DNA of 64,000 bases from Candidatus Sulfuricurvum sp. RIFRC-1 (GTDB lineage Bacteria > Campylobacterota > Campylobacteria > Campylobacterales > Sulfurimonadaceae): contig NC_020505.1 in the NCBI RefSeq assembly GCF_000310245.1, positions 1 through 64,000 on the forward strand. Reading direction: 5' to 3'. Positions 11,127 through 19,518 of the stretch are shown here, piece after piece. The first letter of the stretch is position 1; each line of letters begins with the position of its first letter. A program made the translations under genes and the position numbers. The notes beneath the pieces are model-generated. The model searched no databases and was not told where the DNA came from. It saw only the letters and a program-made list of their open reading frames with translations.

Positions 11127-12826
11127 TGAACCAAGTCAGGTTTGGGTTCACCTATAAAGTACCCTTGCGCGTAATCGATCCCCATTGATTTGACGATTTC
11201 GTACACCTGAGAACTGTGGACAAATTCGGCTACGGTTTTTACCCCTATTTTATGGGTAAAAAAGAGAATCGATTCAGTCACTACCTGAGATTTCGTATTA
11301 ACATCGATATCTTTGATATAGGTTCCGTCGATTTTCACAATATCAAGGTCCAAATTTCCGAGTTGGGCGAAATTCGAACATTGAACCCCAAAATCGTCCA
11401 GACACAGATGGTATCCCAGTGCAGTGAGCTCGTTGAGATGTTTTTCGGCGACCGGATTGGCTAAAATGCTGCTGTCTTCGAGAATCTCAAAATAAATTCG
11501 ATCGACATCGATTCCGTATTGGGTACGTGTTTGTTCGATAAAGCGGATAAAATCGGATTCGACGAGATCCTGATCGGTGATATTAACCGAAAAATGGAGG
11601 GTATTGGTACTAAAACGTGCGCAGGCCTGTTCAAATACCCGTTGGGTTATTTGGTAGAGGAGACCGGCATATCTGGCAGTAGAGAGAAAGTGAAAGGGGG
11701 CATAGATAACCCCGTCATGTTCGAGTCGCACGAGTGCTTCATACTTGGTAATCTCTCCGCTTTTACAATCAATGATAGGTTGATAATAGGCAATCAGCTT
11801 GTCGTTATCAAGAGCGTCTTTGAGCCATTTTGTCCATTTGGTATTATCTTTGATTTGCTGGATAACAGCCAAACCGTCTGAGTAAACCTGTATCCGGTTT
11901 CGGCTCATTTTTCGTGCTTCGCGCAGCGCGATTTCAGCTTTTTGGATCATATTCCCCATGTCTCGTTCAACGACACCCATGGTAACATTGACCCGATGCT
12001 CAATGGCATTGATGAGAAAAGAGTGTTTGGTGATGGTATTTTGGATGCGCATAACCTCTTTTTGGACATCCTGAATCTCTTTATGGGCTGTTAATACGGC
12101 AAATATATCAGCTTCAAGGCGATAAACACTACATGCGGGACAGGAAGAATTGTGTAAAATTTTTCCAAACTGCAACAGCATCTGATCCCCTACATCAAAC
12201 CCGTATACGTCATTGATCATACTGAACGCATCAATATTCAGCAAAATCAGCGACATAGGTTCGTCAGTATCGAGATCGTAGTTGAGCTTGACGCGATTTC
12301 CCAGTCCGGTCAGGCTGTCGGTTATAAGGGCAGCATAAATCTCATTCTTTTTATTCAGAAGCTCAATAATCTGTTTGTATTGCGAGAGGGCACTTCGGAC
12401 CGTGGTGTAGAGCCGATCGGTTGTCAGCTCTGTTTTTTCTTTGTAGTCATTGATGTCATAATGATCGATGACGTACCGCTCCGGTGCCACACCGGGTTGT
12501 CCCGTTCGGATGATAATCCGTACCATCGTATTATTGAAGTTATAGCGGATGGTTTCGACAAGATCCAGACCGGCCGTTTCGCTCTCCATGACGACATCAA
12601 GCAAAATGATTGCAATATCATCATGCTTCTTTATAATTTCAGCTGCTTCAGCGGCACTGTAGGCGGAGAGAAAACGGAGCGGTTTGCGTTCATAGGTAAA
12701 ATCGTGAAGGGCTAATTTTGTAAAGGAGTGAACTTCGGCATCGTCATCGACGATCATTACCGTCCAGGGTGTTTCGGATAATGCCTCTTCTTCTTCGGGG
12801 GCGAATAAAAGTTCATCATCCGACAT
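11123..12826 (-). CDS. Response regulator with GGDEF and EAL domains
   Basis: The 567-residue protein starts with a receiver domain (acidic residues VDDDAE 27-30, phosphoacceptor Asp77 in ILLDVVM), followed by a GGDEF domain and a C-terminal EAL domain. The GGDEF active-site loop reads LEADIFAV, so cyclase activity is probably lost. The EAL domain keeps EALVR, VNITDQ, FEILED, DDFG, KIDG and VAEFV, so it should hydrolyse c-di-GMP to pGpG. It is the first gene of the block and overlaps the YfiR-like gene by 4 bp. The AGGGAAA ribosome-binding site supports the start. Phosphorylation by the downstream kinase is inferred from the shared operon. Confidence 0.9.
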   Translation of the reverse strand: MSDDELLFAPEEEEALSETPWTVMIVDDDAEVHSFTKLALHDFTYERKPLRFLSAYSAAEAAEIIKKHDDIAIILLDVVMESETAGLDLVETIRYNFNNTMVRIIIRTGQPGVAPERYVIDHYDINDYKEKTELTTDRLYTTVRSALSQYKQIIELLNKKNEIYAALITDSLTGLGNRVKLNYDLDTDEPMSLILLNIDAFSMINDVYGFDVGDQMLLQFGKILHNSSCPACSVYRLEADIFAVLTAHKEIQDVQKEVMRIQNTITKHSFLINAIEHRVNVTMGVVERDMGNMIQKAEIALREARKMSRNRIQVYSDGLAVIQQIKDNTKWTKWLKDALDNDKLIAYYQPIIDCKSGEITKYEALVRLEHDGVIYAPFHFLSTARYAGLLYQITQRVFEQACARFSTNTLHFSVNITDQDLVESDFIRFIEQTRTQYGIDVDRIYFEILEDSSILANPVAEKHLNELTALGYHLCLDDFGVQCSNFAQLGNLDLDIVKIDGTYIKDIDVNTKSQVVTESILFFTHKIGVKTVAEFVHSSQVYEIVKSMGIDYAQGYFIGEPKPDLVQ

Positions 12827-12938
12827 TCTTTTTCCCTCTTTTTTTAATTCAATTTTCTTTTATTAAAATAATAGCACATTATAATACAGAATTAAAGAAA
12901 GCGGGAAAAAAATAGTCTTTCTTCACAAAGTGTACAGG

Positions 12939-14771
12939 TTAAAGCTCTACGATACTTAGATGATCGGGTGATTTTTTTGCTATTTTCTTCTCTTGGGCAA
13001 AAAGTCGCTGAAGATGTTCGCCGCTGAGAAGATCGGAGTTTTTTTGAATTCGGATCACAACCGCACTGACGGAGAGAAGTTTATACTCTTTACTATTGCC
13101 TTCCCGGTCTTCGGCAATGATACACCCTCTCTCGCGATCTTTAGTTTCGTAAAAATCACGGACATTGTCAATAAATTTATGAATGAGCAGTTCCACCTGA
13201 GTGCATACGGATTTAAAGGTTGTAGACTCATTTAACAATGCTCCCATAAAAAAGTCATCCCCACCTATGTGTCCTTTAAAAAATTCGGGTGAGAGGACTT
13301 TGTGCATCAGTTCGGCAAAAAGCAAGATAACACGATCCCCGTTGCGAAAACCGTAATGGTCGTTATAGGGTTTAAAATGGTCAAAATCGAAATAGACAAC
13401 AATAGCTTCCTCAGGATTTTCGAGGATATTAGCGATGTATTCGTTGATTCTAAAGTTGCCCGGAAGTCTTGTCAGAGGATTTTCATCACGAGCACGGATA
13501 AGATTGCGTTCATGGATAACATCGATCATATCGCGTGCACTGAGATAGCCGATATAACGGGATGATTCGACAACTAAAACACCCGGTGCATTTTCAGAAA
13601 GGGAGAAAAGTTCTATTATGGTTTCCAATGGCATTTTGATATCAACGACGGGGATCGGTTCGATATAGGTCTCTAATACAGAGAGGTTGGAAGAGCGGTT
13701 TTGGATCAGAGAACGTCCGAAAGGGGAATAAATGACCGATTTAAGGCGATGCTCATGAATAATACCCTGAGGATGGTGCATCGAATCAACAACCGGCACC
13801 AAGAAAAGCTTATCATCTTCTTTGAGCAGATCAAGGAGCGCCTCCATCGAATCACCAATAATAATCGGTTTGAGGGATTCGAGACGTTTAAGAATAATGT
13901 TTTGATCTTCTTTGTGTCGAAGATCTCGTGTGGAAGATTCCATAATATGAGGATATTTGATCTCTATTTTGGAAGCGTCAATTGTAGGGTGTTGAACGAA
14001 ATAACCTTGTACCATGTGAGCACCTATCTCTTTGCAAACGAAAAGTTCCTGATTGTTTTCCACCCCTTCAGCAATAACTCTGCATCCCATGAGAGTTGCC
14101 AGTTGAACCATATTGTGGGCCAGTAGTTTCTTTTTAGGGTCTTTGTTAATCGAACTCAAAAAAAAGCGGTCGATTTTGATAATGTTCGGCGTACAGTGAT
14201 AGAGGAGTTTATACCCTGATTGGCCGATTCCGAAATCATCGATCGCAATACAAAAGCCTTCATCGCCATAGTGGTTCATCAATTTGGTAAAATGGTCTAA
14301 ATTGACGATTTCGTTATGTTCGGAGAGCTCAAAAACAATACTCTTTTGATCGAGTCCGTAACGTCTGAGAATTCGGGAGGTATTTCCTTTTGAAAAGTCG
14401 GTCATCTCCAATACTCGATTATCGAGATTGTAAAAAAGTTTCAGATTCTCAAAGCCCGCAATACTGCAAAATTTTTCAATCACTTTTTCACGCAAACGAA
14501 GATCGAAGGTATAGAGGATGTTTTCTTCGTAAAGGTGATCAAAAAAAGCTTCGATCGTGACAAATCCTAAAACATCGCTTCCCCGTAAAAGGGCTTCAAC
14601 ACCAAAACTGATTCCGGAATGGATATCGACAATCGGTTGAAAGGCGATATCCAAGACATCAAAATAACGTTCGTAAAAGGGGTGTAGAGGTTCCATTCGA
14701 CAAGTATAGAATTTAAGGATTTCAAATCGGTTACAAATAGGTTCCATGGATGGTTTGAACGGTAATTTCAC
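12939..14771 (-). CDS. EAL-CBS-GGDEF protein
   Basis: The order is EAL (about 40-285), a CBS-domain pair (about 315-435) and a C-terminal GGDEF domain (about 440-610). The EAL site is intact (FQPIVD, EALLR, FELSE, DDFG, EGVENN, QGYFV). The cyclase loop reads GGDDF, a conservative variant, so both activities are possible. CBS domains usually bind adenine nucleotides and may regulate either domain. There are no membrane helices. The start is uncertain: GTG 14771 gives 610 residues, ATG 14747 and ATG 14696 (MEPLHPF) are alternatives; none has a strong ribosome-binding site. It diverges from the exported protein at 14822. Confidence 0.88.
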   Translation of the reverse strand: MKLPFKPSMEPICNRFEILKFYTCRMEPLHPFYERYFDVLDIAFQPIVDIHSGISFGVEALLRGSDVLGFVTIEAFFDHLYEENILYTFDLRLREKVIEKFCSIAGFENLKLFYNLDNRVLEMTDFSKGNTSRILRRYGLDQKSIVFELSEHNEIVNLDHFTKLMNHYGDEGFCIAIDDFGIGQSGYKLLYHCTPNIIKIDRFFLSSINKDPKKKLLAHNMVQLATLMGCRVIAEGVENNQELFVCKEIGAHMVQGYFVQHPTIDASKIEIKYPHIMESSTRDLRHKEDQNIILKRLESLKPIIIGDSMEALLDLLKEDDKLFLVPVVDSMHHPQGIIHEHRLKSVIYSPFGRSLIQNRSSNLSVLETYIEPIPVVDIKMPLETIIELFSLSENAPGVLVVESSRYIGYLSARDMIDVIHERNLIRARDENPLTRLPGNFRINEYIANILENPEEAIVVYFDFDHFKPYNDHYGFRNGDRVILLFAELMHKVLSPEFFKGHIGGDDFFMGALLNESTTFKSVCTQVELLIHKFIDNVRDFYETKDRERGCIIAEDREGNSKEYKLLSVSAVVIRIQKNSDLLSGEHLQRLFAQEKKIAKKSPDHLSIVEL

Positions 14772-14821
14772 GGTAATCAGAATGATTTATAGTACGTAAA
14801 AATCTCTATTCAGGATTAAAA

Positions 14822-15541
14822 ATGAAAAAAATGTTTTTACTCATACCTGTGGGTTTGATCGCTGTGGGCGGTTTTATGTTATTGAGCTCGCAAAGCAGTG
14901 CGCAACAAAGCATTCCAAAAGCGATGGAGGTAACGTCAAAAACGCCGGAACAGTTGTTTTCGTTAAGTCAAAACTCATTGAGTCTCATTTTACGGCATGG
15001 AGATAATAAAGCAATTTCTACTCTTGAATCATCTACGGAAGAATTAGAAAAAGTATTGCCGAAATACGAAAAACAAGGGCTTAATATCGATAAGCTTGAG
15101 AGATTGATAGTGACGTATAAAGAGGACAGCAGGGTTCTGAGCCAAACAGCGCGACCGTTATCGGACAAACTTCACGTGTACGATACATATGAAGAAGAGA
15201 ATGAAGAAAAATTTTTCATTGCAATCAAACAAATCGGCCTTTATGAGCTTAAAACCGATTACAATAAACTGTGCCGAATACGGCTTGATTATCTTAAAGA
15301 ACCCTCAGCCGAGTTAGAAGAAAAATATCGATTGGGTGCAAAGGCTTTGACGCAGATGATCCAAGAGTTGTATCTTGATGATGCGATTGAAGACCCTTTG
15401 TATGCTTACATTGATAATCATAAAAACTATTTTGAGACGGTAAGCAAAAATTATCAACAAGCGGGAATGGAGCGCGTCCATCGAGTGCGTCAAAACAGCT
15501 ACGCGATTAAAACCGAACTTCAGATGCTCCCTTCCCTTTAG
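14822..15541 (+). CDS. Exported helical protein of unknown function
   Basis: I do not recognise this 239-residue protein. It starts with a hydrophobic segment (about 4-22) ending near SSQSSAQ, which could be a signal peptide or a membrane anchor. The rest is charged and largely helical, with heptad-like stretches (SSTEELEKVLPKYEKQG; EELEKYRLGAKALTQMIQ), recalling periplasmic four-helix sensor or PilJ-type domains, though I cannot claim homology. It has only one cysteine. It is transcribed divergently from the EAL-CBS-GGDEF gene with 50 bp between them, so a shared regulatory region is likely. Confidence 0.7.
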   Translation: MKKMFLLIPVGLIAVGGFMLLSSQSSAQQSIPKAMEVTSKTPEQLFSLSQNSLSLILRHGDNKAISTLESSTEELEKVLPKYEKQGLNIDKLERLIVTYKEDSRVLSQTARPLSDKLHVYDTYEEENEEKFFIAIKQIGLYELKTDYNKLCRIRLDYLKEPSAELEEKYRLGAKALTQMIQELYLDDAIEDPLYAYIDNHKNYFETVSKNYQQAGMERVHRVRQNSYAIKTELQMLPSL

Positions 15542-15617
15542 AGGGTTGCAGATTGTCTCCGGCGCGTAATCTCCTTTTCCTCTGATCTATTTTCGTAATC
15601 GTGGTGCTGTAAATAAA

Positions 15618-16148
15618 TTAACGGGATTGTTGTTGAATGTGTTCTATTTCTCGCACTATTTTGAAAAGATCATAGGGGGATAGTTCATTGGGTTTGAACT
15701 TTTGTATCGGCTGCAGGGCAGTGATATAGTGCTCAAAACACGATTTTCGGCTTCGCTGCATCAGTTTTTGGGCATACCCTAAATCATCCGCATTGCTTTT
15801 GGAGCAAAACCACCGTTTGCTATCATGCAATCCCAAACGAAATACTTGCGAAAAGATAATTCCCATCCAATCATACGTCGTCCCATTTTTTTTGATTTGC
15901 CGTCGTTCTAGCCGTTCAACAATCTCTGTGGGTAAAACGATTCGACACATCTCCCAATCGTTTTGGGATATCTCTAGGGCATCGAGCCGAGATATCAGAC
16001 TGGAGCGATCATTGGAGTGATAAAAACCGTCGCTTCGACCAAACTCAGAGTGCGAATAGGGACTTTTTGTCCACATTCTCACAAGCTGATCCCTAAAATT
16101 CCCCGGACCTTTGTAAAAGACGATATTAATGGTTTTGGTCGTGTTCAT
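15618..16148 (-). CDS. Putative permuted papain-like (YiiX/YebB type) hydrolase
   Basis: From ATG 16148 the product has 176 residues. A histidine in PYSHSEFG is followed much later by a cysteine in RWFCSKSNADDLG, the His-then-Cys order of circularly permuted NlpC/P60-like enzymes, which act on amide or ester bonds in lipids or cell-wall material. There is no signal peptide. The start overlaps the end of the metallophosphoesterase gene by 23 bp, so the two form an operon. Longer starts (ATG 16169, or 16211) would extend the overlap. Family assignment rests on motif order only. Confidence 0.65.
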   Translation of the reverse strand: MNTTKTINIVFYKGPGNFRDQLVRMWTKSPYSHSEFGRSDGFYHSNDRSSLISRLDALEISQNDWEMCRIVLPTEIVERLERRQIKKNGTTYDWMGIIFSQVFRLGLHDSKRWFCSKSNADDLGYAQKLMQRSRKSCFEHYITALQPIQKFKPNELSPYDLFKIVREIEHIQQQSR

Positions 16149-16875
16149 AAATCTCAAATCTTCCATCATAATGTTCGACGATAGCGGTGCAGGATTCAAC
16201 CCAATCGCCACAGTTGAGATATTCTATGTTGTTGATAAGACGCATCTCGGCGTGATGGATATGCCCGCAGATAACCCCGTCATAACCGCCATCATCGGCG
16301 TGAGACGAAAGTATCTCCTCATAATCGGTTATAAAGCTCACCGCTTGTTTGACACTTTGTTTGGCCATTTTTGAAAGGGACCAATAGTGGTATTTTCCGA
16401 ACCATCGGCGTATGGTATTGATCGGGCGATTCAGACGAAGCATAAAGAGGTAGCAGCGATCTCCTAGATGGGCAACCCATTTTTTGGTCATCGTTACGGC
16501 ATCAAACATATCCCCATGCACTACAAGATAGCGTTTCCCGTTGAGAGCGAAATGTACTTTTTCGTGGGTGATCGTGATATTATCCCCCATCACCATCGGC
16601 AAAAATGAGCGTAAGAACTCATCATGATTGCCGATGATGTAGTGGACTTTGGTCCCTTTTCGGGCTTTGCGGAGGATTTTTTGGAGGACATCGGATTGTG
16701 CTTGGCTCCATCGCCAGTTGCGGCGCAGTTCCCATCCGTCGATGATGTCGCCGACGAGATAGAGGTTTTCACATTCGATATTTCGGATAAACTCTAAAAG
16801 TCGATCCGATTGTGCGTCGCGTGTTCCGAGATGGAGATCCGAGATAAAAACGCTTCGATAGTGCAATTCATTCAT
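16126..16875 (-). CDS. LpxH-like metallophosphoesterase (UDP-2,3-diacylglucosamine diphosphatase family)
   Basis: The 249-residue protein has the full set of calcineurin-like metal motifs: DLHLGTRD near residue 13, GDIIDGW near 42, GNHDE near 82, HGD near 120 and GHIHHAE near 205. The sequence around them (SDRLLEFI, LNCGDWVES) matches the LpxH-like branch (COG2908), members of which hydrolyse UDP-2,3-diacylglucosamine to lipid X in lipid A synthesis. Whether this is the essential LpxH or a paralogue with another phosphodiester substrate cannot be decided here. It overlaps the papain-like hydrolase gene downstream. Confidence 0.85.
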   Translation of the reverse strand: MNELHYRSVFISDLHLGTRDAQSDRLLEFIRNIECENLYLVGDIIDGWELRRNWRWSQAQSDVLQKILRKARKGTKVHYIIGNHDEFLRSFLPMVMGDNITITHEKVHFALNGKRYLVVHGDMFDAVTMTKKWVAHLGDRCYLFMLRLNRPINTIRRWFGKYHYWSLSKMAKQSVKQAVSFITDYEEILSSHADDGGYDGVICGHIHHAEMRLINNIEYLNCGDWVESCTAIVEHYDGRFEIYEHDQNH

Positions 16876-16962
16876 AAGAGAAAGTGTAAAGAAGGAGAAT
16901 TACCCAAAAGATACAGAGGAATTACTAAAAGATTACAGGAGAAGATGAAGAGAGGAAAAGGT

Positions 16963-16976
16963 GGAGCAAAAGCTCC
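16963..16976 (-). terminator. Weak hairpin after pstB
   Basis: GGAGC and GCTCC are separated by a four-base loop, 4 bp beyond the pstB stop. Read leftward it is followed by a pyrimidine-rich stretch (ACCTTTTCCTCTC), not a pure T run. It is a plausible end for the pst transcript. Confidence 0.4.
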
Positions 16977-16979
16977 AAA

Positions 16980-17765
16980 TCAACCGAATTTGCCGGTGAT
17001 GTACTCTTGGGTGAGCTTCTCTTTCGGGGTGACGAAGAGTTCTTCGGTATGCCCGAGTTCTACCAAATCTCCCAGATACATAAATCCGGTGTAATCACTC
17101 ACACGCGCGGCTTGCTGCATGTTATGGGTAACGATGATGATCGATACGCGCTCTTTGAGCTCGATTACGAGTTTTTCGATCCCCTGAGTCGAGATCGGAT
17201 CGAGTGCAGAGGTCGGTTCGTCAAAAAGCAATACTTCGGGCTCTACCGCGATCGCACGAGCGATACAAAGACGTTGTTGCTGACCCCCTGAGAGACCGTT
17301 TGCATCGTGTTTAAGACGATCGCTGACTTCTTTCCAGATAGCGGCATCTTGGAGCGCTTTTTCTACACGTCCATCCAGCTCAGTTTTATTTTTAATCCCT
17401 TGCAAACGCATACCGTACGCGACGTTGTCATAAATTGACATCGGGAATGCGGTCGGTTTTTGGAAAATCATCCCGATCTTGGTGCGCAGATGGATCAAAT
17501 CTTCTTTTGGATCGAGGATATTGCGTCCTTCGAATTCGATTTCACCCTCATATTTATTTCCCGGATAGAGATCATGCATACGGTTGAATGAACGAAGTAA
17601 CGTTGTTTTCCCGCAACCGGATGGTCCGATGAGAGCCGTAACGGAATGTTTGGCAATCGGCATGGTCACTTTTTTCAAGCTCGGTGCAGCGGCACCTTTA
17701 TAGGTAAAGTCAAAATTGCGAACCTGGAGTGCGCACTCTTCTTTGATATCGATAATACTTGCCAT
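16980..17765 (-). CDS. pstB: Phosphate ABC transporter ATP-binding protein PstB
   Basis: PstB powers high-affinity phosphate uptake through PstA/PstC and takes part in signalling to PhoR through PhoU. From ATG 17765 the protein has 261 residues with Walker [11 protein letters not shown]-loop FQKPTAFP, signature LSGGQQQR, Walker [13 protein letters not shown] and the switch His in VTHNMQ. AAGGA lies upstream of this ATG, so the longer open frame to 17855 is rejected. It follows pstA after 2 bp and is the last gene of the pho-pst block. Confidence 0.97.
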   Translation of the reverse strand: MASIIDIKEECALQVRNFDFTYKGAAAPSLKKVTMPIAKHSVTALIGPSGCGKTTLLRSFNRMHDLYPGNKYEGEIEFEGRNILDPKEDLIHLRTKIGMIFQKPTAFPMSIYDNVAYGMRLQGIKNKTELDGRVEKALQDAAIWKEVSDRLKHDANGLSGGQQQRLCIARAIAVEPEVLLFDEPTSALDPISTQGIEKLVIELKERVSIIIVTHNMQQAARVSDYTGFMYLGDLVELGHTEELFVTPKEKLTQEYITGKFG

Positions 17766-17767
17766 AG

Positions 17768-18610
17768 TTATTTCCTTTTTCCGGCTAATAAAATAAGTCG
17801 TCCGATGATATTCAGACCCAAAATAAACATCGAGAGGATAAAGGCGGCTGCCCATCCAAGCTGCTGCCAGTCATCATAGGGACTGATCGCATAGTTAAAC
17901 ATGGTAACCGTCAGTGAAGGCATCGCTTCGTTCAGGTCCGTCGTGAAAAAGTTATCGTTGAACGAGGTAAAGAGCAAGGGTGCAGTTTCCCCTGCTACGC
18001 GGGCAACCCCGAGGAGCACCCCCGTCAAAATCCCCGCTTTTGCACCTCGGTATACGACGTCCATAATCACTTTGTATTTCGGAGCACCCAGAGCGAACGC
18101 CGCTTCGCGCAATGTTCCGGGGACGAGCTGAAGCATATCATCTGTGGTTCGCAAGATGATCGGGATCATAATGATCGCCAATGCGATAGCTCCCGCCCAA
18201 GCACTAAAATGCCCCATCGGCATGACGACAACCGCATAGACGAAAGCACCGATGACGATAGAGGGTGCCGACATCATGATATCGGATATATCGCGGATCG
18301 TATGGGCGAGTTTAGAGTTTTTACCGTATTCGCTCAAGTATGTACCCGCCATAATCCCCAGAGGAACTCCTATGAGGGTAGCTAGACCGACAAGGATCAG
18401 CTGACCGACAAGGGCATGTTTGAGACCGCTATCTTCGTATCCCGGAGGTGAACCTTCGTAGATGAAGATATTCCAGTTCAGCGCATCGATCCCTTTCATC
18501 ATTAGGATTCCGAGAATCCAAAATAAAAATCCTATGGCAATGACAGCACTAAGGGTGGAGAATCCAAGTGCCAATTTATTGATGATTATACGTTTTTGAA
18601 CGGCAGTCAT
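17768..18610 (-). CDS. pstA: Phosphate ABC transporter permease PstA
   Basis: PstA is one of the two inner-membrane permeases of the Pst phosphate importer. The 280-residue product has about six hydrophobic segments and the binding-protein-dependent permease (EAA) motif around [20 protein letters not shown], followed by [15 protein letters not shown], typical of PstA. Its ATG overlaps the last base of pstC, and pstB follows 2 bp later, so the three are translated as a unit. Confidence 0.96.
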   Translation of the reverse strand: MTAVQKRIIINKLALGFSTLSAVIAIGFLFWILGILMMKGIDALNWNIFIYEGSPPGYEDSGLKHALVGQLILVGLATLIGVPLGIMAGTYLSEYGKNSKLAHTIRDISDIMMSAPSIVIGAFVYAVVVMPMGHFSAWAGAIALAIIMIPIILRTTDDMLQLVPGTLREAAFALGAPKYKVIMDVVYRGAKAGILTGVLLGVARVAGETAPLLFTSFNDNFFTTDLNEAMPSLTVTMFNYAISPYDDWQQLGWAAAFILSMFILGLNIIGRLILLAGKRK

Positions 18611-19458
18611 TAGGCTTTTCTCACTTTACGTAAAAAGTAAAACTTTGCGATAGCGATGACAACGAAGCTCATAATGAGCAATGTGAGCGCCAATCCAAAG
18701 AGGCTGGAGAAATAAAGTGAACTATCGGCTTCGGTAAACTCATTTGCGAGGGTAACCGGAATCGAGGTGGTTGGATCCATGATGGAGCTTGGGGTGTGGT
18801 GAACATTCCCCATAACAAAGGTTACCGCCATCGTCTCACCGATCGCACGACCGAGTGCCAAAATGAGTGAACCGATAATCCCCGCCTTAGCGTAAGGGAT
18901 GATAACGTCTTTGATAACATCCCATTGGGTGCCGCCGAGCGCGTAAGCGGACTCTTTAAGGATATCGGGGGTGGTGTTCATCGCATCACGGGTAACGGCT
19001 GCCATAAACGGAAGAATCATGATCGCTAAAACGATCCCAGCTGCCAATAGACCGATCCCCATTCCTCCGAAGATATCGCGCAAGATAGGGACAAAGAAAA
19101 ACAGACCCCACATACCGTAGATGACCGATGGGATCGCGGCAAGGAGTTCAACGCTGACACCGAAGAACCCTTTGATTTTGTCATGGGCAATTTCACTCAG
19201 GAAAATTGCGACACCGATTGCGACAGGAATTGCGAGAAGCATTGCCAAAAAAGTGGAAGCGACGGAGCCGAAAATCGCTGCGTATGCACCGAATTTATCG
19301 AGGTTCGGTGCCCACTCGTCTTTGGTAATAAAATCGAGTCCAAACGTCTGCATTGCTTCGGTCGACTGATTAAAAAGGACCACAAATATCCACGCAACGA
19401 TGAAAAGGATCAACAAAGCGCTGAGTCGGGTCATGTTTAAGAAGATTTTATCAATCAT
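18610..19458 (-). CDS. pstC: Phosphate ABC transporter permease PstC
   Basis: PstC pairs with PstA in the membrane. The 282-residue product has six predicted membrane helices, the EAA loop LKESAYALGGTQWDVIKDVI and the conserved ALGRAIGETMAVTFV segment of PstC. A 45-bp gap separates it from the upstream cca gene, and a Pho-box-like promoter (19487-19518) overlaps the end of cca, so pst genes can be transcribed both from the phoU promoter and from their own. Confidence 0.96.
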   Translation of the reverse strand: MIDKIFLNMTRLSALLILFIVAWIFVVLFNQSTEAMQTFGLDFITKDEWAPNLDKFGAYAAIFGSVASTFLAMLLAIPVAIGVAIFLSEIAHDKIKGFFGVSVELLAAIPSVIYGMWGLFFFVPILRDIFGGMGIGLLAAGIVLAIMILPFMAAVTRDAMNTTPDILKESAYALGGTQWDVIKDVIIPYAKAGIIGSLILALGRAIGETMAVTFVMGNVHHTPSSIMDPTTSIPVTLANEFTEADSSLYFSSLFGLALTLLIMSFVVIAIAKFYFLRKVRKA

Positions 19459-19486
19459 GCCAAGCCTTACCTAGAAAATATGCGCA

Positions 19487-19518
19487 ATTTTAGTGCAGGA
19501 TGATTACAACATTGTTAC
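19487..19518 (-). promoter_or_regulatory. Pho-box-type promoter of pstC
   Basis: On the minus strand GTAAC (19518-19514) and GTAAT (19507-19503) are 11 bp apart, and a TAAAAT -10 hexamer (19492-19487) begins exactly 10 bp after the second half-site. The same spacing is found at the phoU, pstS and porin promoters. The upstream half lies within the last codons of cca. Confidence 0.7.
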
